Shown here piece by piece: positions 43,853 through 56,414 of a DNA stretch of 64,000 nucleotides. Location: the NCBI GenBank assembly GCA_022606135.1, contig JABYQN010000001.1, positions 992,001 to 1,056,000 on the forward strand, written 5' to 3'. The position numbers were made by a program, and so were the translations under genes. The notes under the pieces are model-generated. The model saw nothing but the letters and a program-made list of their open reading frames with translations. It was not told where the DNA came from and ran no database searches. This DNA comes from Fomes fomentarius (Eukaryota > Basidiomycota > Agaricomycetes > Polyporales > Polyporaceae). How positions within the stretch are numbered: position 1 is the stretch's first letter; each line of letters begins with the position of its first letter.

Positions 43853-45958
43853 ATGAGCGGAAGATGTGAAGAGTGCGGCGCAAATACAGAATGGGATCAA
43901 GACATTGGTTCTGCCATATGTCTTCAGTGCGGGACGCTCGCGGACCCCACACAGAGCGTCCTCGCGTCGCACCTCGAGTACAACGACGTTTCTGGGCGTG
44001 AGTATGTACCTTGGCTCAATATACCAGGGTCTAGTACGCTGCGAGGTCGGAATGGATGGGCGTTGGCAGGACAGGGAAAGGAGGCCAGGGACCGTCAGAA
44101 CACGGTACGTCTATCCAGCTCAAGCTGGTCTAGGAATAGACGTTCACATATACATGTTCAGGTTGCTATGCATCAGTTCATTCAAACCCTGGCGATGCGC
44201 CTGTCGAGCCCTGGTATAACGCAACGTGCACAAGGTATCTTCGACCAGGCCATGCGTGTCGGACAGTACCGCTGGGGCCGCCGCGCGAAGCTCACCGCTG
44301 GCGCAGCACTCGCGATAGCGCTGCGCGAGTCCAGAAAAAGCGACTCCATCCATGATATTGCAGTGAGTGTCCATCCTCTCAAACCCGCCGTCGTCCCGTA
44401 TCTCAGCTGTTTCAGGGTACATGAGCATGCGTTGATGTGCTACTGTGTCTAACAGTACCTACTCGACGTTACCTCTGCCGCGGTCTCGCGCGCGTTTAGC
44501 AAGGTCGCGGGGTTGCTACAGGTCAATATGTCGCTTACCGATCCTGCCGTACATCTACCAGTACTTCAAGCGCACCTGGTATCTATATTGAATGGTTCCG
44601 CCGACGGCGCATCTCAGGAGATGACGTACGCGCTTCCAGCCCAGCTCACCAAAGTCCTCTTGCCTCTCATCTCGCGCTTGCCAGGCATCGCACATACTGC
44701 ATCGGACCTCTCAACACTCATCACCCGCACCAATCGCTTCACGCACCTGCCAACTCCGCCTACCGCGTGTGCACTCTTCATGCTAGCACTCGAAGCTGAA
44801 CTATCTTCATCCCTGCCAAACGCTGGTGTTTTCGCTCAAGCACTCGGTACGCGTCTTGGCGTGGGGAAGGTCGTCGTAATGGAGCGGTACAAGCAGATCT
44901 ACGACCTCGTGGAGGAATGGATTCGCGACGTCCCCTGGCTGGATGCGCACGAGCGCAAGAAGGCGAAAGGGAAGGCGGGCGCGGGTCGTTCGAAGGTCGC
45001 CAAGCGCGTCGTGGTCGCGCGGGGACTGAAAGATGTCGTGCAGTTCCAGGACGACATCTGGCGCAAGCAGATAGAGAGCGGTGGGCGTCCCGTTTTGCAG
45101 CTCGACATTGACAGTAAGGACGGCGATGCGAGTGGAGATGAGTGGGAGAGCAGCGAGACCGCCGGTAGCACTTCGGCCTGTCAAGCAACGAGAACCCCAA
45201 TCACCGGCGCACGTCCTGCGAAGAAGGTCCGGACTCGCCATCCGAGGTCTGTCGTCGACGCTTCGCACTTTCTCCTCAATCCGCTGGCGACTGCTGTCCC
45301 TCCGCGATCGTCAACGACCGGATCCGGACTGCCTGACCTGCTCACTCATCTGCTTACTGCGGACGCCGCGTCTCTTCCACATGCGTTCGCGCGCGCGCCG
45401 ACGCGCTTGCAGCTGCTCGCGTCCGAGCGCGGCGGCACAGACGAAACTCAAATCGCTGACGACGAGCTGTTTGCGGAGGACGAGCTCGAGGGCTACATGC
45501 GCTCTCCCGAAGAAGCCGCGGTTGTGCGAACTGCTATGGGCTGGGACGCCGACGCCGACCGAGACGATGCTGGGAATGTGTCTGAGCGCACGACTGGGGA
45601 GGCTGGTAGGGGGAAGAAGCGGAAGAGAGAAGAGAAAGACGCGGACGAGGGCACAGGCAAGGCCCGTGGGTCGAAGAAGATTGATATGGATGCGTTGGCG
45701 AGACTGCTCGACCCGGATGCGGACCTCGACCTGGACTCGGTGGGCGACTTTGGAGCCGCAGGTAATGGGCACGACCGCGTAGAAGATGTGGAATGGGATG
45801 ATGTGGACGAGGAAGCGACGGTTTCGACCGCACACAACCCTGACCGAGTAGTAAATGTGCAGTGCGGCGCTGCGGATGAGGAGGTGGTAGAAGAGTGGCG
45901 GCCCATGTCACCCGGCGGTGGTGGTGGTGGGTCCGCCGAAGATTGGTTTGACTTTTGA
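43853..45958 (+). CDS. TFIIB/BRF-like factor with zinc ribbon and cyclin folds
   Basis: The N-terminal zinc ribbon CEECGANTEWDQDIGSAICL with QCG (Cys 5, 8, 23, 26) is typical of TFIIB-family factors. After an intron (44105-44158) the first cyclin-like repeat contains GITQRAQGIFDQAM and AKLTAGAALAIALRESRK. A second intron (about 44360-44456) leads to YLLDVTSAAVSRAFSKVAGL and a second repeat-like region. The C-terminal half is acidic and charged, with an NLS-like KKRKREEK and a Gly/Asp-rich end. BRF1 of RNA polymerase III is the nearest candidate because of the long acidic C-terminus, but the second cyclin repeat is divergent, so I do not assign a symbol. No frame break is seen. Confidence 0.8.
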
Positions 45959-47314
45959 TAGAGATAAATCGATACGCACGCTTCAGTGTTACATGCGACA
46001 CCTCGTCTCATATGTGCATACTCTAGGCTCTGGATCTATGCAGCCTATGATGGAAGCTTTAGTTGAATATTGGCGATCGCAGTCGGATAGTTCACTACGT
46101 AATGTCTCTGCTTTCAGGAACGTTGTAAGTAGTTATTTGAATCTGGACCGAATCTGGCTGCGGCTGGGATGTGAGGTCGAGGGCCCTGATGACGATGGCG
46201 ATTGATATCGGCGTACGCGAGCAGGAACGCGACGCGACTCGTTCATTAGTAGCTGAGACGCGCTGTGACAACACGCGTCGCGCAATGGGTCACACTTGCT
46301 CTCCTAGACCGTCACGGTTCTATTTAAGTAGGAGGTCAACGCTATAACGACTGGCATGACTGCCATTGGTATAGCGCATTCCAGTGACAATAATAGCAAC
46401 GTTCAGATTGATGTTGGACTCGCGGCCTTCTAGACCTTGCGCTCAGGAGTCGCGCGGCGATGGGGCGCAGTGGACGATGCTTCGGGTGGGGCAGCTTACG
46501 AGATGACGGACCTCGGATGCGGCATGCTCGCGTCCAAGCTTGGAAGGGTGGTCCGATGACTGCGCTGGTACCACTTGCGACGTTGGGATGTAGTGGGGGA
46601 CATCGGCATCGCATTGGCGTGGGTGAAGGATGGCTCGGCGTGGAAGCGTGGAAGGGCGGGGGGAAGTCGTTGATGAGATAAAGTCGTAATAGAGAACGGT
46701 CTTCTTCCCAGCGAAGCGTGCGCGCGAAGACGACGGGGAGGGTGTGTGTGGCCCAGCGACACAGGATGTCCGAGCGTGCACGGCGGACGAGGGTGTTAGA
46801 ACGCGTTTAGAAAGGGAGTACGTTCCCATGGAGTCCCAGGAGCGGGTGTACTTAATGCCGGAAAGAGGAGGCGTCCGGCGAGAGAGTAGGTCAGACGGAT
46901 CAGCATAAAGGAAGTCGAGGGGGGAGTAGGAGGGACGCATGACTCAGGGCTGACAAGCGAAGGACGCGCGACGGTGCGTGCGAGCGATTCTCTCTTTCTC
47001 AAGCAGTCAACGGTGGGATAGCTTCTCGTCTTGCCACTGAAGGGGCTTGCATTGGCCTCGCGAGGGGCATATGAGCCGTCGCGTCAAGGTCGCGTAGGGG
47101 CGAGCGCGGAGAGTGACTCCTCTGTGACCTGTCTGTGACATACGGGGGCATTGGAAGTTAGTGCGTCCTAGTGGGCGCCTCGGATATGGTTGTACACCGG
47201 CATGTGGCGAGGAGTCTCGAGGTCTGGCTCCATAGATCCTGCAGCTCGCCCGTCTTCCCCTTCAATCGTTCCTTACAGAACTTACACGCCCCCGCGCCGG
47301 CCTTGCCAGAACGG
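45959..47314. other. Intergenic region upstream of trehalose phosphorylase
   Basis: No gene is recognised. The minus frame 46443-46940 is Pro/Ser-rich without a known domain. Three AGGGG elements (47041-47045, 47063-47067, 47096-47100), the core of yeast stress-response elements, lie 280-340 bases before the next ATG. Confidence 0.45.
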
Positions 47315-47377
47315 TATATAATCTCCTCATTCTCCCCACCTCCCCTTCTTTCTCTCCGTGCCCTCTCCCGCTCAGCC
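47315..47377 (+). promoter_or_regulatory. TATA box and CT-rich leader of trehalose phosphorylase
   Basis: TATATAA at 47315-47321 is followed by a pyrimidine-rich stretch (ctcctcattctcccc...) and the ATG at 47378. This is the usual architecture of strongly expressed fungal genes. Confidence 0.65.
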
Positions 47378-50300
47378 ATGCCTCAGTCCCACCAGTTCCA
47401 GTCAAAGCCCTCCGATGTCGTCCGCCGCAGGCTCTCTAGCGTTGTCTCCAGCAAGCGGCCCAATGTCCAGGCCTACTCCAGCCTCACGGTGCGCCGATCT
47501 CATCTCTCCATCGCCCCCCACAGATCCTCATCCATCCGCGTAGCCTATGTGGGCTGGTATTGCAGGCTCCGTGATCAACAACAATACCGGCTACGAGCTC
47601 GCCATTTCCATCCACGACTCCGTCTACAACACCGACTTCGCCTCTTCCACCATCTCTTACAATCCCAACGACCCCGAGGCTCAAGCTACTGCAATCGAGC
47701 AGCACATCCTCGATGTCCTTCGCAAGTTCTCGACCGAGCATATGTGCAAGTTCCTTGGTGCTGGTGTCACCGTCAGTCTGCTCAAAGAGGTACGCGCCTG
47801 TCTTAATCCGTGCGCCTTGAGCCGCTCCCGGACGATTTGGATACCTCCGCGTTCAAACTTACGCGTAATTGTGAACTGGGAAACGCGGTACGGAACCCGG
47901 AAGAGGCCCAGCTAGATTCCCAGTTTGAAGCTTCCTTCAGACAACGTGTGGAGCTTCTTGCGAGCGCTATCATGCCTGTATGGAGATCGCCGTATGCTTC
48001 GGCTAGCACTCTGCTAGTCTCGAACGATTCTGGCTGGCGGGAGCTCCCGCGAGATGCATGCGCGCAGTAATGATCGTCTCTGGTCTTTGTCTGCTGCTCG
48101 CCCGATCCCTCCGCTGTTCCACTGTATCTCCATTGCTGATCACTTCTCGTGTTCGCTAGGCACCGAACCTTTGCACGCGGTTATGGTTCGACATGGACAT
48201 CGTTCCCATTGTGTTCAACATCAAGCCATACCACACCGACTCTGTGACACGCCCTAACATCAGGCACCGTATCTCGTCTACCACGGGGTCTTACGTTCCT
48301 TCTGGCGCAGAGACTCCCACGGTTTACTACGATCCTGCACAACTTCCCGCTGGTCAAACTCTGAACACGAACGCGACGCAGAACAAGCTTCCCATCCCCC
48401 GCAACACCGATGAACAGGCGGACTCGGCTGCACGCAAGTGCATCATGTACTTCGGTCCTGGCAACAACCCTCGTTTGTCGATCGGCCCCCGCAACCAGGT
48501 CGCTGTCGATGCTGGAGGCAAGATTCACCTCATTGACGACATCGATATCTTCCGCAAGTCGGTCAGCAACGGCACGTGGAACTCGGTGATCAAGCTCGCA
48601 GACGAGCTCCGCGAGAAGAAGATCAAGATAGGCTTCTTCTCGTCCACGCCCCAGGGTGGTGAGTTTCCCTCTCCAGCATTTCCTATCACCCCACGTTCGT
48701 GTGTGCCTTGCCCTGAGTGTGCGAGCTGCTGCATTGGCTGCGTCCGATGAGTGCCGGGTTCCATGCCAGTTCGGCTCCCATGTCATTACCCCGCAATGCG
48801 GGGTTTGATCGGTTCTAGCGCCTCCAAGTCTCATTGGGGTTCCATCCATTCATCTCGGCTCTCCTTTCTCGGACAATGTCTGATCGAGGTTTTGCTTGCA
48901 GGTGGTGTCGCTCTTGTGGGTTCTAGCACCTCGAGGTGCATCTGCCATGACTGATATGGGAATCGCCACTATATAGATGCGTCACGCGCTCGTCCGTTTC
49001 CTCACACTCCTCGACGTCGACTCCGCATGGTGAGTTCTTGATCGAAACATGCAGCGATGTGCTCCCGTAAACCTCGACGGAGCGCGCATAATCTTCGTCC
49101 TATCTAGGACAGCGTACTTACAGTGATCCCGATCTATGTGAGAGTCGTACTAACCGCATTCCGTAGGTATGTGCCAAACCCCTCGCCTAGCGTCTTCCGG
49201 ACCACGAAGAACAACCACAACATTTTGCAAGGTGTTGCAGATTCCAACCTTCGTTTGACTAAGGAGGCCAAAGACAACTTCGATGCGTGGATTCTCAAGA
49301 ATGGTCTCCGTTGGACCGCCGAAGGTGGCCCTCTCGCTCCTGGCGGCGTTGACATCGCCTTCGTCGGTCAGTTTTGTTCACACGCAGCGTACTCCGCTCA
49401 GTACTGAGAAGACATACGATGCAGACGACCCGCAGATGCCCGGTCTCATTCCGCTCATCAAGCGTGTCCGCCCCGACCTCCCGATCATCTATCGGTCTCA
49501 CATTGAGATCCGAAGTGACCTTGTTCACGTCGCCGGCTCGCCGCAAGAAGAAGTCTGGCAGTACCTCTGGAACAACATCCAGCACGCCGATATGTTCATT
49601 TCACACCCCGTGAACAAGTTCGTCCCTAGTGACGTCCCGCATGAGAAGCTTGCGCTCCTCGGTGCTGCCACCGACTGGTAAGTTGCATCGTTTCTACCGC
49701 ATATGAGGCCGTGCATGACATCACGTTGCGCAGGCTTGACGGTCTGAACAAGCCGCTCGACAACTGGGATCTGCAGTATTACATGGGGGAGTTCCGCTCG
49801 CTCTGCGTGAAGGAAAAGATGCACGAGCTCGGATGGCCTCAGCGCGACTACATCGTTCAAATTGCTCGATTCGATCCTTCGAAGGGTATCCCCAACGTCA
49901 TTGATTCCTACGCCCGCTTCCGCAAGCTGCTCGCTGAGAAGGCGCCCGATGTCGAGCCTCCCCAGATGCTCATCTGCGGTCACGGTGCGGTCGACGACCC
50001 CGATGCGAGCATCATCTACGACCAGACCTTGTCGCTCATTCACGATAAGTACGCCCAGTATGCGAAGGACTTCGTCGTCATGCGCTGCCCGCCAAGTGAC
50101 CAGCGTACGTGAACTCCGTTCGCTGTCACATGCTCTCTCATTGACGTTTGTGACCAAAATAGTCCTCAACGCGCTCATGGAGAACTCGAAGTTCGCGCTC
50201 CAGCTCTCCACCCGCGAAGGCTTCGAAGTCAAGGTCTCTGAGGCACTCCACGCCGGCAAGCCGGTCATCGCCTCTCGCACGGGCGGCATCCCGCTGCAGA

Positions 50301-50617
50301 TCGTGCACGGGAAGAGTGGGTACCTGTGCGAGCCGGGCGACAACGCGGCGGTCGCGCAGCACATGCTCGACCTGTACACGAACGACGAGCTGTTCGACGA
50401 GGTGTCCGAGTACGCGCGCACGCACGTCTCGGACGAGGTCTCGACGGTCGGGAACGCCGCGGCGTGGATGTATCTCGCGGTCATGTACGTCTCGCGCGGC
50501 GTGAAGCTCCAGCCGAAGGGCGCGTGGATCAACGACTTGATGCGCGCCGAGTGCGGTGAGCCGTATGCGCTTACTGAGCCGAAGCTCCCGAGGGCGGGCT
50601 TGAACGTCCAGGGCTGA
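47378..50617 (+). CDS. treP: Trehalose phosphorylase (GT4, fungal type)
   Basis: Reversibly phosphorolyses trehalose to glucose 1-phosphate and glucose; cytosolic, in basidiomycete storage-sugar metabolism. It starts MPQSHQFQSKPSDVVRRRLS. Exons continue with WAGIAGSVINNN, STEHMCKFLGAGVTVSLLKE, LWFDMDIVPIVFNIKPYHTD, FGPGNNPRLSIGPRNQVAVD, KIGFFSSTPQGGGVAL, IRSDLVHVAGSPQEEVW, YIVQIARFDPSKGIPNVIDS, LICGHGAVDDPDASIIYDQ and, at the GT-B donor site, REGFEVKVSEALHAGKPVIA, containing the EX7E motif. The end reads GAWINDLMRAECGEPYA. Eight or so introns are inferred. The second (47791-48159) and that after PQGG (about 48661-48900) are unusually long. All conserved blocks are present and in frame, so the gene should be functional. 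Confidence 0.92.
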
Positions 50618-51200
50618 GTGCCGTATCCACCCCCACTCGGGTTCGCCGAGGTTCTATGACGAACAGAAGGCTCACCCTTACACTCCACGCGGACGCTGTT
50701 GTATCAAAAGAGTTTCTGCTGTGCATGCCAGTCGTGAATGTGGTCGTTGAATTGTTGCTCTCCATTTGATATCGTTCTGACTCGCTTCGCTGATTCACCT
50801 TCACCGCACCATCTGGAATTTTGACTCTTTGTAAGTATAATTGGACCGTGCTGGGATCTCTGCACCGTTTGTACACTATGTAGAAAAGTTGTAGAGATAG
50901 ATACGAAATACAAGTTGGCGTGTACTCGTAGTACATGTGATGCAGAGAACGAATGGTGTGGCGAGGCTTAAAAGTAGTACGAAATCCGGACATTCGGAAC
51001 CTCATGATATGTAGTACATATGAGTGCAGCTGTGATGCAGGTGCCCGTGCAGATATCAGCAATTGGGAGGGGGCAAACAATTGACAACCACTTTCTCTGG
51101 ATAGTGGAACTGTTTCCGTCAGTTCTTGGTCCCAACTGGCGCTACATCAATCTAGACCTCCAATTCACGCACCCCTACTAGTTCACAATGATCTACTAAT
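50618..51200. other. 3' flank between convergent genes
   Basis: AT-rich non-coding sequence between the trehalose phosphorylase stop and the F-box protein stop. No motif beyond presumed 3' UTRs. Confidence 0.5.
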
Positions 51201-52923
51201 TTAGATGCCTATATCATCATCGTCCACCAAACCACCATGTTCCACCCGGATTCCCAACACCGACTCTATTTTCTCTACAAAGTCACCGCCTCCCAGTGAC
51301 GGACCAAGCTTCTTCTCGCCATGCTCGTCAGGGTCCTCCGTCAGTTCCATGCAAGCCTCCTTGACAGGTCCAACGTTGAACAGGTGGACCTCCTCCAACA
51401 TCCCGAATTTAGCGCGTTTGATAGCCATGTGTTCTATGAGACCGGGAAGGACCTGTTCTCCCACCTCCCAGGGTGGGACATCGTAGACTTCCAATGTGGT
51501 GAGTTTTGGACAGAGGTGGAAATGCAGTGCACCATCAGCGTCGCGTGTCTGTCGCGACAGCCTGTCCAGGAGGGCTATAAGGGACATCGCGTCCACATCA
51601 ACGCCACGGAGACACTTGAGGTCGCTCATCCCTTCCAACGCGGTGTCCCATATCTCGAGCCCGCCTTGCTTCAGCCCTGTGACCACGAAGGTCTCGACGT
51701 GCGAGACGTCGAAGGGCCAGTCGCGCAAGACATCGGCAGCGTCTAGGACCCCTCGCGCTATGACCTCCACAGCGGGATCGATATATGCGTCCGGCTCATG
51801 GTAAGCACGGAGCGTGACGAAACTGAAGTCGAGGAAGAGTTCGAGACGCTTGATTCCCGCAAGGCACTTCAAGCGGTCGCGCGCGTTCTCCGGGAACATC
51901 GAGTACCCATGCACAACGCCCTCCTCGTGGATTGTCTTCACGCGGAGTTTCGTGGATGAAGAGAGGGAGAGGTGGGAGAGGAGCGCGGCGGTCCGGATGG
52001 GCGAACGGAAGTCGAGGTGTAGACATTTCAGGTGCGGGAGCGAGACAACGCGGTTGAAGGGGACGTCGTCTGCGTGGAAGCCGGGGGATCCGGTATAGAT
52101 GAATGTTTCCAAATTCGGGCAGCGGTCTAGCATGTCGAGCAGTTCCTTGCCTATGAGCGCCCTGTTGCTCGAGATATTCAGGTACACGAGCGCGCTTGGG
52201 GAAGGGAGGACGACTGAAAGGTCGACATTGACCGTGGACAGCGACCGCAAAGAAGGCATGTCACCAGCAAAGAGAGGCCGGTCGACGAGTGTGAAGCGAC
52301 GGGCGTCCCTCTCGAACTTTTCAACGACGAGCTCTTCGAGCTTGGGGGCGGGAGACTGGAGGCGGGCGAGCAGACGGCGTAGGTTGCGGTCATCGCCTAC
52401 AGTTAGGTTGAGAGAACGGAGACGGTGCACCTGGGGGACGATGAAGTCGACAGCGGTATGTGTGGAACCTGCGCTCTTGAGACTGATCGCGAGGGGCAGG
52501 CGCCGCGAGCGTTGCAGGAACTCTCGCGCAAGAGCAGGGTTGTTGAGCGAAAACGTCGTCCAGAGCTGAGCTGCTTGGAGGGCGACATCGCGCCACCGAG
52601 CGCAAACGTGAGTGACGCGTATGAGATCTTGAACGCCTGCTTGCGATCCGACGAGGTATGCGAAGATTTGGACGAGAAGCTCAGTGGGGAACTCGTCGAT
52701 GGGGGCGAGGGTGTTCTGGAGCCATCGAAGACGAGCGATTGCCTTGCGTTGTTGCCTGATGTGTACTTGACGCGTCTTACATTCGTGTCTGATGAGCAGT
52801 AGGGCCTCCTGGCGTGGCAGCTGCTCCCATACCAGTTCCCTGTTGTACCGCCAAAGTTGTCAGCGAAACTTCCTAGCGCGTGAAGTTCGGGACGACTTAC
52901 AAGGGAGCCTGAGCGAAAATCAT
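51201..52923 (-). CDS. F-box/leucine-rich-repeat protein
   Basis: Probable substrate adaptor of an SCF ubiquitin ligase, of the expanded F-box family in mushrooms. From the ATG at 52923 a short first exon (MIFAQAPL) joins over a 73-base GTAAGT...CAG intron to ELVWEQLPRQEALLLIRHEC. The F-box follows: IDEFPTELLVQIFAYLVGSQ and VTHVCARWRDVALQAAQLW. The rest is one long open frame with LRR-type periodicity (LNLTVGDDRNLRRLLARL, LVYLNISSNRALIGKELLDM, LEEVHLFNVG) and an acidic end. The target is unknown. It is divergent from the esterase gene, with 265 bases between starts. The degenerate LRR fragment at 12569-12905 is of the same general kind. Confidence 0.8.
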
Positions 52924-53188
52924 CGTCGCTCGTGGTAGTGGAAGGAGGAGTGCAAGGAGTTATCAGGCACCCAGATATATATGGGAGTTGCAGTAGGCCG
53001 TAGTCAAGTAACAAGCATCTTGCCGGGCCTACACGATCAATGTCTGGAGTTCAAGATGGACCTTACCAAATACGGCTGGGCAAAACCATTCCGGACCATC
53101 GGTCCGGCCCGAATTCGCACTGAGGGCGTTAACTGGAGGGCGTATCGCGATCGTACTCAAGTTTGGTTTGAGTTACTCTGCGACGACA

Positions 53189-54239
53189 ATGGCGGCCAAC
53201 GTACAGGATGCTATCATGCTCCTTGGCGACTCTCTCACACAGGGTGGCTACGAGCTCAATGGCTTCGCTGCAAGGCTAGCGCGTACGTCACATTGCCCCC
53301 CAGATTGCGCACGAGGTCGCTGATGGTATAACAATCGAACGTGTCTATGGAAATGGGATAATGATGACCGTACACAGATGTGTATAATAGGAAGATGGAC
53401 GTTCTGAACCGCGGATACAGTGGGTACAATACCGACTGGATCTTACCGGTATTCGAACAAGTGAGGCTTTCATAACTTGCGGTCCGAGTTAGTGATGACT
53501 GATCAACCATGCCCCTGTAGCTATTTGCCACTCAGCGTGAACAACAGCACGTCCAGAAGGTGCGGCTGCTGGTGATTTGGTTTGGCGCGAACGATGCCGC
53601 ACTCCCGGTGCGGGACCAGCACGTCCCACTCGATCGGTACAAAGCAAACCTGTCCAAGCTGGTCTGGCACGTATCCTCGCCCGAGTCCCCACGGTACTCC
53701 CCGGATACCCGAGTCGTTATCCTGACTCCGCCGCCTGTGGATGCGGACCAATGGGCGGGGAGGCAGGCCGCGAAGGACCCACCTGGCCCGCGGGATAGGG
53801 AGTTTGAGGTCACGAAGACGTATGCGGAGGCCGCACGTGAGGTCGCCGCGAAGGAGGGCGTCGCGCTCGTAGATGTGTGGACGAAGGTCTGGGAGGCGGC
53901 AGGGAAGGTAGAGAAGGAATTAAGCCGGTTCTTGACTGATGGGCTGCACTTGAACGAGGCAGGGTATGCTGTAAGTACGGAGATTCATGAAGAGGAATGC
54001 ACGGGATTGACGATGTTATTTTGTGGTAGATTGTGTTTGAGGAACTCACCAAGACTATCGCGGAGAAGTATCCGCAGTATCACCATGAGAACTTGCAGTT
54101 CGTATTCGCCCCGTGCGTATCTCGTTTCTGTAGCGACTACACGATTGGACTGAGGATATTCAGCTTCAACGAAATCTGCGAAGATCTGGAGCACTACAAG
54201 GAGATTACTCAGAAAAGGAGTGCGTTCCCGACGAAGTAG
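53189..54239 (+). CDS. IAH1: IAH1-like GDSL/SGNH esterase
   Basis: Likely isoamyl-acetate-hydrolysing esterase, cleaving small esters. Exon 1 MAANVQDAIMLLGDSLTQGG holds block I with the catalytic Ser (GDS). Exon 2 has RKMDVLNRGYSGYNTDW, block II Gly. Exon 3 has VRLLVIWFGANDAALP, block III (GAND), and VVILTPPPVDADQW. The DGLHLNEAGY sequence near 53939 is block V with Asp and His. Short later exons give FEELTKTIAEKYPQYHHENL and FAPFNEICEDLEHYKEITQK before the stop at 54237-54239. No signal peptide is seen, consistent with an intracellular enzyme. Introns are 50-110 bases. The last exon is unlike typical IAH1 C-termini, so the 3' end is less certain. Confidence 0.83.
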
Positions 54240-55860
54240 AACTTTAAGGTAATTATAGAGGCTCGCGCTCATGTACAATACAGATCTCCGCCGAGTTGCC
54301 CGGTCATTCAGTGTATCGAACGTTCGAAATGACATATGGCATACTGATACAGTCGCGGTGCTATCGATACATGATTGAGTTGTATTCGTCCTTTATGTCA
54401 CCACACCTAATCTGCCTCATTTCGAACCGGGTGCCGAGAGCGGTAGCAGCCATTGGGTTCGCGCCCGATACGGCCTTGCGATCATTATGCCGCCCATCTT
54501 CGTGCCTATTCCTGTAAGCACCTCCGCACCCTCAACCTTGAGGGAAAATTCGACCTTATTCGTACGGTGCCGCCTTCCATTGTTGCAACAAGCTTCTCCT
54601 CTCGGACGAGGAGGTCAGTCGTTAGCCCTTGTACGCGAAGCCTGGGGAGTTGTGCGCGTACGGTGACAGCCCCAACTCCGGATTGTCGCCAAGGTCAGAG
54701 ATAGGAGGTGCCCGCCTGGGACGAAGACGCCGTCAGAGGACTTAAGCTCCTCGGGGTGACTCGGAGGGCCGGCAAACTGTAAGACAAAGATTTCTACGAA
54801 GTGACACAGGTGTATTGAGAATCATAGATACGTGCTACAACTTCGTATCCTGCGTCTAGGATTGCGCCCAGGATTTTGGTGGCTCAGTGAGGCATAGTAC
54901 CCCGGTGTCCTGAAGCATGACGCGTGTGTATGGCGGCGCCACCAGCGCGTTGAAGGTGGCGCTCGCCTGGACGCGGGTGAGCCTGCCCTGAAGCAGAACG
55001 CGGTCACGCACGAATGGACATGTCGCGTTGCTTACGTCAGGATACGAACATGGGCCAAATAACGCGCAAACAAAGGCGGGCGTCGAGGGCGTTCTGTGTT
55101 CTCGACATTCTCCTCGCTGCGACATATCTGACCGACCTTCGTGCGACGCCTTCCTTTCTCTCTTTCTCCCAGCGACATTTTCTAGGCGACACTTTTTGCA
55201 GATACCCCACACCGCCCATCTCCGAGCCAACGAAACGCGGGTACGACTCTCAGCGCCCGGAAGGTGTGGACCCACAATCGTCTACACGTCTGTTTGGCCC
55301 GACCTCTCTGTTCACTTCTCGTGAGAATCACATCCGCTCGCTTCAGCTCTCCGCTTTGTTGTCCGAGACTCCTCTGCTGACCTCGTTTGCCCCTCCCGAA
55401 GGCGCGGCCTCCTCCGTCTCACACTCCTTCCTTCCAAGGTCGGTTTCATCTCCTCCCACCCTTTCCTTGTCTCGGTGCTATCCAAGCAGCACACATACAC
55501 CTGGCAGAAGAGCGGACAGCACATCAATGCATGCGGAGAGGATGTCAGGTTGTTGCTAGCATGGCTGGGCACCGATGGGATTTCCCCGTAGAGGATGGGG
55601 GTCTTCGTACGTGCAACCCACGGCGAGAATCAAGGGTCTGTCTGCGCATGTAGAGAGAGCATGACACACCTGACCATTGGCCTGTTGTCCAACTTTAAGT
55701 TGCCGCTCTCGTTGCGAGGGAGACGTTGCAGAGGTCATGACAGCGAGCGGTCAGCCTCTTCAAGGTCACAGTAATAAGAGGACGGGTCAAAGAAAATGCT
55801 TTATCTCGTCTTGCTTTGTTGTGGCAGGATCTTTCCGTCCTGACATCACCTCCGCATGCA
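54240..55860. other. Intergenic, no gene recognised
   Basis: The plus ORF 55014-55559 and minus ORF 54856-55275 overlap and have no known motif. They are probably composition-driven frames in the region upstream of CDC25. Confidence 0.4.
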
Positions 55861-56414
55861 TTTACCTTTTCGGGCGGACAATTCGCTACCATTGATCTCC
55901 ATTGCCCCTCGATCCCTCCGTCCGCCTCTTATAGCGGACAATAGCATTGATCTACCCGCTCCGGTCCCGCTTATCCATCAATCTTGCCATGCCGATACTC
56001 ATCCCCCACCCACAGTTGCCACGGCCCGTGCACAAAGCCGCTCCGAGCCACGATCTGAGTCTTTGGCCCGATCTGTGTTTGGTTCGTTTCCGGCCCTTAA
56101 TAACGCGTTGCTTTCTCTCGCTCACCTCTCTCTTCACCTTGCCTCTTCCTTCATCACTGGTCCGTCTAATTTCTCCTGGACGTGGCTGCACCTGGCTACT
56201 CTCAAACCAACCACGCCTTCAACCACGACTCGAACACGTCCTCTGTAACATTCTTTTCTGTTGTACACGACTCTGTGCATTGCGCCTCATGACGACAAAC
56301 CTCCGACGTCGACTTCTTATAGAAGAAGAAGAAGAAGCACCACAACGACCAACCAAGAAACAGAAGAGAAACCCGTCTAACCTCAAGAAACGACTCCTTG
56401 ACCGCCAATTCCGT
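55861..56414 (+). promoter_or_regulatory. Long CDC25 leader with upstream ATGs
   Basis: C/T-rich sequence before the preferred CDC25 ATG. It contains a duplicated motif pair (gcggacaat at 55874-55882 and 55934-55942; cattgatct at 55890-55898 and 55945-55953), and ATGs including one at 56289 that is in frame with CDC25. It may be leader, promoter or partly coding. Confidence 0.4.

Noticed and set aside
46443..46940. 165-codon minus-strand ORF
   Set aside because: Ser/Pro/Arg-rich with no family match. It lies in the promoter-side flank of trehalose phosphorylase and lacks exon structure.
47378..50617. Glycogen synthase or trehalose-6-phosphate synthase
   Set aside because: GT-B motifs alone would fit, but the N-terminal and middle blocks match fungal trehalose phosphorylase instead.
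55014..55559. 181-codon ORF upstream of CDC25
   Set aside because: No motif, overlaps an equally long minus-strand frame, and shows Ser/Arg/Pro composition typical of spurious frames.
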